This document shows positions 53,540 to 62,282 of a DNA stretch of 64,000 nucleotides, one piece after another; within the stretch, counting starts at the first letter, position 1; every line of letters starts with the position of its first letter. The DNA is from Clostridia bacterium (GTDB lineage: Bacteria > Bacillota > Clostridia > Lachnospirales > Lachnospiraceae). The stretch lies in NCBI GenBank assembly GCA_910574475.1, contig CAJTAT010000003.1:124001-188000 (forward strand). The letters are read 5' to 3'. The position numbers and the translations under genes are program-made. Under the pieces are notes generated by a model. The model did no database searches. It was given only the letters and a program-made list of their open reading frames with translations, and was not told the origin of the DNA.

Positions 53540-54978
53540 TCAGCCCCTCTTAATTTTTTGCGTCGTTGTTTTTTCAAATGCAGTCTTCCTGAATTTTACT
53601 TCCTGAATCCTTTTATATCCAGGAAGTTCCCTGTTTATCCTCGCAATGTGATCTTGAATCCCTGTCTCATCTTCCGTAAAGATTTCTGCTGTAATCCTGT
53701 CATTTTCACCATAGACAATGACTTCCTGTACTTGTTCTATCTCTAATATCCTGGCTTCCAGTTCTTCAGCCGAAACATTTTTTCCATTGCTTAGAATAAT
53801 CAGATTCTTTTTATTTCCCCGTCGCGAATCTGAATCTCACAGCATGGCAGCGGAAGTCCCACACTTCCCTTCTTTGTATATTGATTGCGGTTGACTGCTA
53901 CCACAGGAGAGCACTCTGTAATTCCATAGCCATTGAGAACTTGTATTCCTATATCATCCATTCCATCTATGTACTTCTGTTCTAAGAAGGCTCCCCCACT
54001 CACAATCAATTCAAGATTTCCTCCAAACTGAGCGTGTATCGAATGGAAAAACTTTTTTCTTATATCTACTCCACATTTTCTCAGTGCATTGCTCAGAATT
54101 ATCAAGGCCTTTAAAAGCTTATCTTTCTTTTGTTCTTTTGCTGTTTTCCAAATTCCTTGATACATAGTCTCAACATAAAGAGGAACTAAGAACATATTTC
54201 GAGGTTGAAATATGTTCAGATCGGTAAGGAATGAACGCAAACTTTTATTGATACAGATTGGTTTCCCATAAAGAAGCATGACTAAAATATTGGCTGTAAA
54301 TGCAAAGGTGTGATGGAGAGGCAAAGTAAGCATAGACGCGCCTGCTATCCATACGTTTTGACAGGAAGCAACTGTATCAATCATCAGATTTTTTTGAGTC
54401 AACATAACCCCTTTGGGAATTCCTGTGGTTCCAGATGTAAATATAATAGAGCAGACAGCATCTTCATCCACCTCTCCTGCCTGGGTATCACACACGCCTT
54501 TAGCAAGCAGTTCCCTTCCACGTTCCAAAAAAGAGGCAAATTCTTTCATATTATAAATCTGGGAAACCGTCTCTGTTTCAGTCATTTTCTTTGCCGTATC
54601 TGTATAGGAATCTGCATATACAAGCGCTTCTGCCCCACATCGTACCAGCAGCAAACGAATCTCTTCATCCGATAATTCTTTGTCAATAGGAATGATAATA
54701 TTAGAACCCAATACTACTGTAAAATAGGTAAGAATCCAGGAGTAGCTATTTTCTCCAAGTACAGCTATCTTTGCCTTTTTCAATCCCTGGTGATAAAAAA
54801 AAGCTTTTAAAGCTTCTATCTCCTGCTGAAATTGCTGGTAGGTGATTGTTTTGATTGTTTTATTTTTGTCCAGGTATTGGAAAGCTGTTTTTTGAGGATT
54901 ATTTTCAGATTGAAAAGAGATAAGTTGTTTTAAATTTGAAATAGGGGGATGGTTGTATAGAGGATAATTTTGCATCAT
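53540..54978 (-). pseudogene. Acyl-AMP ligase (long-chain acyl-CoA synthetase-like) with internal out-of-frame deletion
   Basis: The first 392 residues (53800–54978) include FTSGTTGIPKGVML (A3) and GYGITECSPVVAV (A5), ending IRDGEIKRI and a stop. Another frame then runs on (53540–53805) with KKNLIILSNGKNVSAEELEA, GENDRITAEIF and TTTQKIKRG, the expected C-terminal subdomain with its lysine. The connecting piece of about 45 residues, including the GWFKTGD-type motif and hinge, is missing. A GGAAAT at the junction could be microhomology. The intact enzyme would adenylate a fatty or aromatic acid for the acyl carrier protein. Confidence 0.85.
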
Positions 54979-55028
54979 CGATTCCTTCCTTTCACGTTAT
55001 TCCCACATAATCATTAACTCATTTCTAA

Positions 55029-55057
55029 ATTTTAACATTACGTTTTACGAATTTCAA
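55029..55057 (-). promoter_or_regulatory. Promoter for the NRPS operon
   Basis: TTGAAA–17 bp–TAAAAT on the minus strand, about 50 bp before the AMP-ligase start. It faces the XRE gene and lies about 30 bp from the 15-bp palindrome. Confidence 0.75.
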
Positions 55058-55085
55058 GTATTTTTATCGCTATAAGAGAATATAT

Positions 55086-55100
55086 TAATCCATTGGATTA
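55086..55100. promoter_or_regulatory. 15-bp palindrome, candidate XRE operator
   Basis: TAATCCATTGGATTA has perfect 7-bp halves around a central T. It lies between the divergent AMP-ligase and XRE genes. Partial half-sites (TTCCATTG; AATCCATTA) follow toward the XRE start and overlap a weak promoter for that gene. Binding by the adjacent XRE protein is inferred from position. Confidence 0.6.
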
Positions 55101-55155
55101 TTCCATTGTTCAAAGAAATCCATTAAAATGAGAACTATAAAAGGAGGGTTCAATT

Positions 55156-55506
55156 TTGACGAGCGACAGAATTGAAATTGGTAAGCGCATCCGTAATTTC
55201 AGAATCAATAACAGCTTAACCCAGGCACAATTTGCAGAAAGTTTGAATGTCTCTACCAATTTTATTTCTGAAATAGAAACGGGGAAAAAGAATATTTCCC
55301 AAGATACCTTATGTCGTATTTGTGAACACTATCATCTCTCGGCAGATTATTTGTTGTTTGGGAAAACAGTTTCTTCAACATCTGCCCACACTCTTTCTGA
55401 TTTTCTCTCTTCTCTCTCATTGGAAGATATTCCAACAGTCATTGATTATTTAGAAGCAATGATGAGAATCAAAAAATTGGATATGAAAAATTCTATAAAG
55501 CAATAG
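55156..55506 (+). CDS. XRE-family transcriptional regulator
   Basis: TTG start with AAGGAGG 8 bp upstream (116 residues). The XRE HTH covers about residues 8–62: LTQAQFAESLNVSTNFISEIETGKK. The helical C-terminal region (LSDFLSSLSLEDIPTVIDYLEAMM) may mediate dimerisation. Divergent orientation and the palindrome suggest control of the NRPS operon and of itself. Apart from a promoter and two small hairpins, the 290 bp downstream holds no gene. Confidence 0.9.
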   Translation: MTSDRIEIGKRIRNFRINNSLTQAQFAESLNVSTNFISEIETGKKNISQDTLCRICEHYHLSADYLLFGKTVSSTSAHTLSDFLSSLSLEDIPTVIDYLEAMMRIKKLDMKNSIKQ

Positions 55507-55656
55507 AACCGTGAAAAAATCTTTGTATTGTCTTAAAATAAAAATGGCGTAAAGCCTCTCATAATTTAATAGATAAAACTAGTAATAATTCATTATCACT
55601 CCCAAAATGTAATGTCTATTTTTAATTCTATGAATGTAAATTTCTTCCACACACTC

Positions 55657-55686
55657 TATACAAATTCATTTTTTATATGGTATAAT
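55657..55686 (+). promoter_or_regulatory. Promoter for the second MBOAT/SGNH pair
   Basis: TATACA–18 bp–TATAAT on the plus strand; the -10 is perfect and the -35 weak. It lies about 110 bp before the MBOAT start. The region from 55507 to here shows no gene or clear structure. Confidence 0.65.
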
Positions 55687-55689
55687 GAA

Positions 55690-55739
55690 TTGCACTGATG
55701 TGCAAACAGGTCATCAATTTAATGCTGAAAATTGGTGAC
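55690..55739 (+). promoter_or_regulatory. Structured leader of the second MBOAT gene
   Basis: Two hairpins lie just after the predicted start point: TTGCAC–TGAT–GTGCAA (6 bp) and GTCATCAATTT–8 nt–AAATTGGTGAC (11 bp, one wobble). No T-run follows. I could not match this to a known riboswitch. TTGCAC/GTGCAA could instead be a protein operator. Confidence 0.45.
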
Positions 55740-55796
55740 ATATGATAGTTATATCACTCTACACGAATGATAAAGTTGAGTAAGGGAGAAGTTTTC

Positions 55797-57284
55797 ATGC
55801 TGTTTAACTCAATTGACTTTTTATTTTTCTTCCCTGTCGTGGTTAGCATTTATTTTTTTATTCCCCGGAAAATGCGATATATCTGGCTTCTTATCTCCAG
55901 CTACTATTTTTACATGAGCTGGAATCCCAAATACGCATTGCTTATGGGCCTTTCCACTATTATCACCTTCGTAAGCGGTCTGCTTATTGAAGCTTGTAAT
56001 CAATCGACAGATCCCCAAAGGGAGCTACACAAAAAAATATGTGTTGCCGGAAGCCTGATCAGTAACCTTTTGATCTTAGGCGTATTTAAGTATGCAAATT
56101 TTATTCTGGACAACTTAAGCGGCGTTCTGTCAGCTCTTGGACTGGGAACCATAGAGAGAAGGCTTGATTTTCTGCTGCCTGTGGGAATTTCTTTCTATAC
56201 TTTTCAAGCTTTAAGCTACACGCTGGATGTATATCAGGGAAAAATAAAGGCGGAAAAAAATATAATCCGTTATGGACTGTTTGTCTCCTTCTTCCCCCAA
56301 CTAGTGGCGGGACCCATTGAGCGCTCTAAAAACCTTCTGGGTCAGATTCAAAAGATTGAAACTATAAATGTGTGGAATTATGAACGAATTTGCAATGGAG
56401 CTCTTCTGATGTTCTGGGGACTTTTCCAAAAGCTTGTCATTGCCGACCGGGCAGCCATTCTTGTAAAGCAGGTGTATGGCAACCCTTATTCCTATGGTTT
56501 TTTTGAAATATCCATTGCCACAGTACTCTTTGCCTTTCAGATCTACTGTGACTTTGGCGGCTACAGTTGTATTGCCCGAGGGGCAGCACAGGTTATGGGC
56601 TTTCAGCTTATGCAGAATTTCAGACAGCCTTATTTGGCTACCACCGTCAAAGACTTCTGGAGGCGATGGCATATATCTCTGACCTCCTGGTTCACGGATT
56701 ACCTTTATATTCCTCTGGGTGGAAACAGAAAGGGATTCTTGAGAAAATATTGGAATATCCTGGTGGTATTCGCTGTCAGCGGCTTATGGCATGGTGCTCG
56801 CTGGAATTTTGTTGCATGGGGGCTTCTCCATGCCTTCTACCAGATATCAGGAGATATCTATGGAAGAATCAAAAAGCGTTTTATGCCTCCCACCTCTCCA
56901 CAGAGAGACTTATCTTTAAGTGCCAGAATCCGAAAAGTCCTGTTCACCTTTTTGCTTGTTGATTTTGCCTGGATTTTCTTTGTAGTAAACGGGTTCCGGG
57001 ATGCGATTGTCATTCTAAGGCAAATGGTTTCTGTCTGGAAAACCACTCCATTTTTTAACCTTGGACTGGACATGGGGAATTGGATCGTCTTAATAGTGGC
57101 AATCCTGATATTATTTATCACAGACCTTCTGCATGAGAGGAAGCTCTCCATCTTTTTAGCCGTAGGCCGCCAGGAAATCTGGTTTCGCTGGATCTTATAC
57201 CTGGGGCTGATATGGAGTATTATCATGCTTGGAATATATGGAATTGACTACGATTCCAGCCAATTTATTTATTTTCAGTTTTGA
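55797..57284 (+). CDS. MBOAT-family O-acyltransferase (copy 2)
   Basis: The start at MLFNSIDFLFFFPVVVS is chosen by homology to copy 1 and AAGGGAGAAG upstream (495 residues). Signatures are [46 protein letters not shown] and LWHGARWNFVAWG with the catalytic His. It is followed 13 bp later by an SGNH-domain gene. The pair probably transfers acyl groups to an extracellular polymer. Copy 1 at 8867 is on the other strand and clearly diverged. Confidence 0.92.
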   Translation: MLFNSIDFLFFFPVVVSIYFFIPRKMRYIWLLISSYYFYMSWNPKYALLMGLSTIITFVSGLLIEACNQSTDPQRELHKKICVAGSLISNLLILGVFKYANFILDNLSGVLSALGLGTIERRLDFLLPVGISFYTFQALSYTLDVYQGKIKAEKNIIRYGLFVSFFPQLVAGPIERSKNLLGQIQKIETINVWNYERICNGALLMFWGLFQKLVIADRAAILVKQVYGNPYSYGFFEISIATVLFAFQIYCDFGGYSCIARGAAQVMGFQLMQNFRQPYLATTVKDFWRRWHISLTSWFTDYLYIPLGGNRKGFLRKYWNILVVFAVSGLWHGARWNFVAWGLLHAFYQISGDIYGRIKKRFMPPTSPQRDLSLSARIRKVLFTFLLVDFAWIFFVVNGFRDAIVILRQMVSVWKTTPFFNLGLDMGNWIVLIVAILILFITDLLHERKLSIFLAVGRQEIWFRWILYLGLIWSIIMLGIYGIDYDSSQFIYFQF

Positions 57285-57297
57285 GGGGAATACTGAT

Positions 57298-58629
57298 ATG
57301 CGTAAATTTAAAATTTTTATGAAAGTTGTATGTTTTGGCATGCTATGTTTACTGTGTGGAAAATTATTCCGTTATTTGCTAATTGATGACACGGCCTCCT
57401 ACACCCGTATTATGATGCACGAGCTTTATCACATGGAGTCCAATATTGACGTCCTGTTTGTAGGATCTTCCCACTGCTACATCTCTTTCGTACCACAGAT
57501 TGCAGATGAAATCTTACAGAAAAATACCTTTAATGCCGGCTCTGCCTCCCAACAGTTAGACGGTTCTCTGGCTGTCATGAAAGAAGCCGTCAAATACCAT
57601 GACATTGAACGGATCTATCTGGATGTTTATTACAATATTGCTCTGAAAGATCCCTATAAAGAACGCTCCGATCTGACAGATACTTATATCCTCTCTGACT
57701 ATACAAAACCTTCCTTACATAAAATAGATTACTTATTAAGCGCCAGCTCCAAAGAATATTATGTCAATAGCTTTATTCTGGCCAGAAGAAATTGGAAGAA
57801 ACTTTTTGACCCTGAATATATCTCCGAAGTCTGCGAAAAAAAGGCAGATGATGGTTATCAGGACTACGATTATGAATATGTAGCCACTGACAATGAAACC
57901 TACATGGGAAAAGGTTATGTGGCCAACCGCTCCGTCATGACAGAGGGCGCTTACTGGATATCAAATCCCTTTCCATCCATCAATGAGGACACCATGTCAG
58001 ATGACTGGAAAAATTCCCTGTCAGAAATCATAGACTTTTGCCATGATCAGGAAATCGAATTAATCCTGGTGTCAACTCCCATGCCCAACTTCCGCTTAAA
58101 ATGTGTGGGCAACTATGACGATTATATTACTTATATTAATGAATTTATTGAGGGAACCGACGTAAAATATTACGACTTTAATCTGTGCAGAGAAACTTAT
58201 ATTCCTCATCACGACGGAGCCTTTGCAGACAATAACCATTTGAACTGCTACAGTGCAGAAATATTTACAGAAGTCTTCTCAAAATTTTTTGCAGGACAAA
58301 TCTCAGAGGAAGAGCTCTTCTATGATTCCTATGAAGAAAAACTCCAGCATCTTCCAGAGGATGTCTACGGCATTGTTGTAGAGGAAAACAAAGAAAATTA
58401 TTTCATCACCATAACCCCCGTCTCCACTGCCCCCCTGGACGAAATCACCTGCCAAGTCATCCGAAAGCCGGACAATGGAACCCCCATAGAAGCTCCAAAC
58501 GCAGAGCCCTTAACAGAAATCCCCTATCCAGAAGGAGAACACGGCACCTTTGAAATCATCACTTATCTGGAAGGAGAAGAGGTGAATCACGTATTTGTGG
58601 AGTATGGGATGGAAGATAAAGTCGCATAA
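57298..58629 (+). CDS. SGNH-like membrane-anchored protein paired with MBOAT (copy 2)
   Basis: The start at 57298 follows GAGGGG and overlaps no coding sequence (443 residues). One N-terminal helix (about 8–28) is followed by VLFVGSSHCYISF (GxSS, nucleophile serine). AFADNNHLNCYSAEIF near residue 320 gives the DxxH pair. A C-terminal region of about 90 acidic residues (PLDEITCQVIRKP; HGTFEIITYLEGEE) forms an extra beta-type domain not found in copy 1. Likely role: extracytoplasmic transfer of the acyl group delivered by the MBOAT partner. Confidence 0.78.
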   Translation: MRKFKIFMKVVCFGMLCLLCGKLFRYLLIDDTASYTRIMMHELYHMESNIDVLFVGSSHCYISFVPQIADEILQKNTFNAGSASQQLDGSLAVMKEAVKYHDIERIYLDVYYNIALKDPYKERSDLTDTYILSDYTKPSLHKIDYLLSASSKEYYVNSFILARRNWKKLFDPEYISEVCEKKADDGYQDYDYEYVATDNETYMGKGYVANRSVMTEGAYWISNPFPSINEDTMSDDWKNSLSEIIDFCHDQEIELILVSTPMPNFRLKCVGNYDDYITYINEFIEGTDVKYYDFNLCRETYIPHHDGAFADNNHLNCYSAEIFTEVFSKFFAGQISEEELFYDSYEEKLQHLPEDVYGIVVEENKENYFITITPVSTAPLDEITCQVIRKPDNGTPIEAPNAEPLTEIPYPEGEHGTFEIITYLEGEEVNHVFVEYGMEDKVA

Positions 58630-58720
58630 TCGAGTCCAGGCAGGGAACGATGCATGTGCGCGGCGTCCGTCAACCAATATAGTATAAAATAACATTTCAC
58701 CACTTTAAAGCAAAACAGTC

Positions 58721-58749
58721 TTGACATTCCCCCAAAAACCTCGTAAACT
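58721..58749 (+). promoter_or_regulatory. Promoter for the aromatic amino-acid operon
   Basis: TTGACA–17 bp–TAAACT on the plus strand, with perfect -35. It lies about 60 bp before the DAHP synthase start. The rest of 58630–58808 holds no gene. Confidence 0.8.
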
Positions 58750-58808
58750 AAACATTGCTGTAAGATTCAAAATTTTCTACTAATTTCTGAGAAACGAGGC
58801 CAAAAATT

Positions 58809-59822
58809 ATGATTATTGTAATGAAACCCCATGCCCCCAAATCATCCGTGGAGCATGTAGTAAAGACTATTGAGACTGCCGGGCTGGACGCACATCTTTC
58901 AGAAGGAAAAGAAGTCACCATTATCGGCGTCGTTGGCGATAAAACCCGTCTGCGTATTTCTAATCTGGAAATTGCTCCTGATGTGGACAAAATTGTCCCC
59001 ATCACTGAGAGCTATAAACTCAGCAACCGAAAGTTTCATCCAGACCCCACTACCATTCAAGTGGGGAACACTTCCATCGGCCCAGACAATTTGACTGTAA
59101 TGGCTGGTCCCTGCGCCATTGAATCTGAGGAGCAGCTTCTTTTAATTGCCAAGTCCGTAAAAAAAGCTGGAGCTACTCTTCTGCGCGGCGGAGCCTACAA
59201 GCCCCGCACCTCCCCCTACTCCTTCCAGGGTCTGGAGGAAGAAGGACTGCGTTATATGAAAAAAGCACAGGAGGAGACAGGATTGGCTACCATCTGCGAA
59301 GTGATCAGTGAGACTTCCATTGAAGCTGCTGTGAAGTATGTAGATATGCTTCAGATTGGAGCCAGAAATATGCAAAATTTCCAGCTTCTGAGGGAGGCAG
59401 GCCAGTCTGGGCTTCCCGTTATGTTGAAGCGTGGCCTCTCTTCCACCATCGATGAATGGCTCAATGCTGCAGAATATATTATCGCAGAGGGCAATCGAAA
59501 TGTAGTGCTCTGTGAGCGGGGAATCCGTACCTATGAGACAGCCACACGCAATACCCTGGATATCAGTGCTGTTCCCGTATTAAAATCCAAGACGCATCTT
59601 CCAGTAATTGTAGATCCCAGCCATGCAACGGGCGTGCGGGCTTATGTCGCCCCCTTGTCTAAATGTGCGGTCGCAGCAGGGGCTGACGGGCTGATGATTG
59701 AGGTACATAACAATCCAGCCTGTGCCCTCTCTGACGGTCCCCAGTCTTTGACCTTCGCCCAGTTTGACGAATTGGCAAAAGAGTTGAAAGCTTACGCTGC
59801 TCTTTCTGGAAGAGCCTTTTAG
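58809..59822 (+). CDS. aroF: 3-Deoxy-7-phosphoheptulonate (DAHP) synthase, AroF type with N-terminal regulatory domain
   Basis: This 337-residue protein has an N-terminal ferredoxin-like regulatory domain of about 70 residues ([18 protein letters not shown]), then the DAHP synthase barrel with [27 protein letters not shown] and [14 protein letters not shown]. The metal and substrate residues Cys in AGPC, Lys in YKPRTSP, and His in DPSHATG are present. It catalyses PEP plus erythrose 4-phosphate condensation, the first shikimate-pathway step. The regulatory domain implies allosteric control. Confidence 0.95.
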   Translation: MIIVMKPHAPKSSVEHVVKTIETAGLDAHLSEGKEVTIIGVVGDKTRLRISNLEIAPDVDKIVPITESYKLSNRKFHPDPTTIQVGNTSIGPDNLTVMAGPCAIESEEQLLLIAKSVKKAGATLLRGGAYKPRTSPYSFQGLEEEGLRYMKKAQEETGLATICEVISETSIEAAVKYVDMLQIGARNMQNFQLLREAGQSGLPVMLKRGLSSTIDEWLNAAEYIIAEGNRNVVLCERGIRTYETATRNTLDISAVPVLKSKTHLPVIVDPSHATGVRAYVAPLSKCAVAAGADGLMIEVHNNPACALSDGPQSLTFAQFDELAKELKAYAALSGRAF

Positions 59823-59842
59823 CTTAGGAAATGGAGAGAAAC

Positions 59843-60940
59843 ATGCAAATACAAACCATCGGCTTTGTGGGGCTCGGCCTTATAGGCGGCTCCATCGCCA
59901 AGGCCATCAAAGAATTTCATCGTGAAATCCAGATCATGGCTTATATGCGCAGCACAGATACACTCATTGAGGCGGCCAATGAGGGAACTGTGGATATTGC
60001 CTGTACAGGAGTGGACGGTCAGTTTTCATCCTGTGACCTTATCTTTCTTTGTGCCCCTGTCTCCACAAATGCCATGTATCTGGAACGCCTGAAACCTATT
60101 ATAAAGAAAAATTGCATTTTGACAGATGTGGGCAGCACAAAAACAGATATCCACGAAAAAGTCACTCAGCTTGACCTGGAGGAGCATTTTATTGGCGGCC
60201 ATCCCATGGCAGGCTCAGAAAAGACGGGATATGCCAATGCCAAACGTCATCTGATTGAGAATGCTTATTATATCATCACCCCTACTGTCAGGGTTTCAAG
60301 TGAAACGGTGGGTGCATTTGTCTCTTTTATCGCATCTTTGAAAGCACTCCCTCTTGTACTGGACTATCGGCAGCATGATTTTATCACTGCTTCCATCAGC
60401 CATGTGCCCCATCTCATTGCCTCCTCACTTGTGAATCTGGTTCACAGTCTGGACGGCGAGGAAGAATTGATGAAGCGGATTGCGGCAGGAGGGTTTAAAG
60501 ATATTACTCGTATCGCTTCCTCTTCCCCAGAAATGTGGGAGCAGATCTGTCTGACCAATGCCTCCAATATTACACAGGTTCTGGATTTTTATGTGAAACA
60601 ACTTTTAGAGCTAAAAAAGCAGCTTCAGGAAAAGGACAGTAAGAAACTGTATGAGTTTTTTGAGTCCTCCAGAGATTACCGGAATTCTATCCCAGACTCT
60701 TCTGCTGGGCCCATCAAAAAAACGTATGCATTTTACTGTGATCTGGTGGACGAAGCAGGGGGGATCGCCACACTTGCCACAATCCTTGCCACCAATGGAA
60801 TCAGCCTTAAAAATATTGGAATTATTCACAATCGGGAATTTGAAGAGGCAGTCTTAAAAGTAGAGCTCTATGACGAACCAGCCTATGACAAGGCTGTGGC
60901 ACTTTTACGAAAATACCATTACACCATCTATGAGCGGTAA
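59843..60940 (+). CDS. tyrA: Prephenate dehydrogenase with C-terminal ACT domain
   Basis: I choose the ATG with GGAGAGAAAC upstream (365 residues); an ATG four codons earlier lacks a good site. It has a Rossmann motif GFVGLGLIGGSIAKAI, GGHPMAGSEKTGYANA (active-site His) and FITASISHVPHLIASSLV. A C-terminal ACT domain follows (about 290–365; GGIATLATILATNGISLKNI). It converts prephenate to 4-hydroxyphenylpyruvate in tyrosine synthesis, and the ACT domain suggests tyrosine feedback. It lies 20 bp after the DAHP synthase. Confidence 0.94.
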   Translation: MQIQTIGFVGLGLIGGSIAKAIKEFHREIQIMAYMRSTDTLIEAANEGTVDIACTGVDGQFSSCDLIFLCAPVSTNAMYLERLKPIIKKNCILTDVGSTKTDIHEKVTQLDLEEHFIGGHPMAGSEKTGYANAKRHLIENAYYIITPTVRVSSETVGAFVSFIASLKALPLVLDYRQHDFITASISHVPHLIASSLVNLVHSLDGEEELMKRIAAGGFKDITRIASSSPEMWEQICLTNASNITQVLDFYVKQLLELKKQLQEKDSKKLYEFFESSRDYRNSIPDSSAGPIKKTYAFYCDLVDEAGGIATLATILATNGISLKNIGIIHNREFEEAVLKVELYDEPAYDKAVALLRKYHYTIYER

Positions 60941-60985
60941 TGATTCGGATATAATACGAGGAACGGGAAAGGAAGAAAACCATCC

Positions 60986-62266
60986 ATGAAATTTACACGC
61001 GCTAAGGCATTGAGAGGAGAATTGACTGTCCCAGGAGATAAATCCATCTCCCACCGGGCCATTATGTTTGGTTCACTGGCAAAAGGCTTAACCACAGTAG
61101 ATAACTTTTTAAAGGGGGCCGACTGTCTTTCTACCATTGATTGTTTTCGTAAACTGGGGATTTCCATTGAAGAAAAAGAAAATCAGATCAAGATTCAGGG
61201 TAACGGACTCCATGGACTTACCCAACCGGGACAAATTCTGGACGTAGGCAACAGCGGCACTACAATTCGCCTGATCTCCGGCATTTTAAGCGGGCAGTGT
61301 TTTGATGTAAGTCTCACAGGAGATTCCTCTATCCAGAAGCGTCCCATGGGACGTATTATAGAGCCCTTGTCACAGATGGGCGCTTCGATTCAAAGCGTCA
61401 AAGACAATGACTGCGCCCCCCTAAAGATTCAGGGCAAACTCCTGCATGGTATACACTATCAGACAAAAGTTGCCTCTGCCCAGGTCAAGTCCGCTATACT
61501 TTTGGCTGGATTGTACGCAGATTCCCCCACCAGTGTCACAGAGCCCGCCCTCTCCCGGAATCACACAGAGCTAATGCTGAACTTTTTTGGTGCAAAGGTA
61601 GAGACAAAGGGTGCCACCGCAACGATTCAGCCAGATCCGTTTTTAACTGGTCAGGCCATTACAGTTCCGGGAGATATCTCTTCCGCTGCTTACTTTATAG
61701 CTGCCGGCTGTATTACGCCCAATTCGGAACTGTTTATTCGCAATGTGGGCATCAATCCTACCCGGGATGGTATGTTAAAGGTATGTAAGATGATGGGAGC
61801 AGATGTAACCGTCCTGCCCCACAAAGTGCAGTCTGGGGAGCCTACTGCAGATTTGCTTGTAAAAACTTCTTCTCTGAATGGATGTACCATTGAAGGGGAT
61901 TTAATCCCCACACTTATTGATGAGCTGCCCATGATTGCTGTTATGGCCTGCTTCGCAAAAGGCACGACTGTGATCCGAGATGCGGCCGAACTAAAAGTCA
62001 AGGAGTCCAACCGTATCAATGTTATGGTTGAAAACCTTACGGCTATGGGGGCCCATATTACAGCCACTGACGACGGTATGATCATTGAGGGAGGCTACCC
62101 TCTCCAGGGTGCCGTTGTTGACAGTCATTTGGATCACCGGATCGCCATGTCCTTTGCTGTGGCGGGCTTGAACGCTGACGGGGAAACCGAAATCCTGGGA
62201 GCAGAATGTGTCAACATCTCCTACCCTGGCTTTTATCAGGATTTAAATCAAATTCAATCTTCCTGA
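60986..62266 (+). CDS. aroA: 3-Phosphoshikimate 1-carboxyvinyltransferase (EPSP synthase)
   Basis: This 426-residue protein has an N-terminal LTVPGDKSISHRAIMFGSL, DVGNSGTTIRLISG, GDSSIQKRPMGRIIEPL, a GDLIPTLIDELPMIAVMACFA (quoted by its IDELPMIAV core) and KVKESNRINVM. It makes 5-enolpyruvylshikimate 3-phosphate. The GNSGTT motif with RPMGR resembles class II enzymes, which often tolerate glyphosate; this is not tested. It ends the aroF–tyrA–aroA run. Confidence 0.95.
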   Translation: MKFTRAKALRGELTVPGDKSISHRAIMFGSLAKGLTTVDNFLKGADCLSTIDCFRKLGISIEEKENQIKIQGNGLHGLTQPGQILDVGNSGTTIRLISGILSGQCFDVSLTGDSSIQKRPMGRIIEPLSQMGASIQSVKDNDCAPLKIQGKLLHGIHYQTKVASAQVKSAILLAGLYADSPTSVTEPALSRNHTELMLNFFGAKVETKGATATIQPDPFLTGQAITVPGDISSAAYFIAAGCITPNSELFIRNVGINPTRDGMLKVCKMMGADVTVLPHKVQSGEPTADLLVKTSSLNGCTIEGDLIPTLIDELPMIAVMACFAKGTTVIRDAAELKVKESNRINVMVENLTAMGAHITATDDGMIIEGGYPLQGAVVDSHLDHRIAMSFAVAGLNADGETEILGAECVNISYPGFYQDLNQIQSS

Positions 62267-62282
62267 CAAAAGCCTAAGGATT

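Noticed and set aside
58740-58808. CCTCGT…ACGAGG stem hiding the DAHP synthase ribosome binding site
   Set aside because: The left arm overlaps the -10 region and lies before the expected transcript start, so it would not be in the mRNA.
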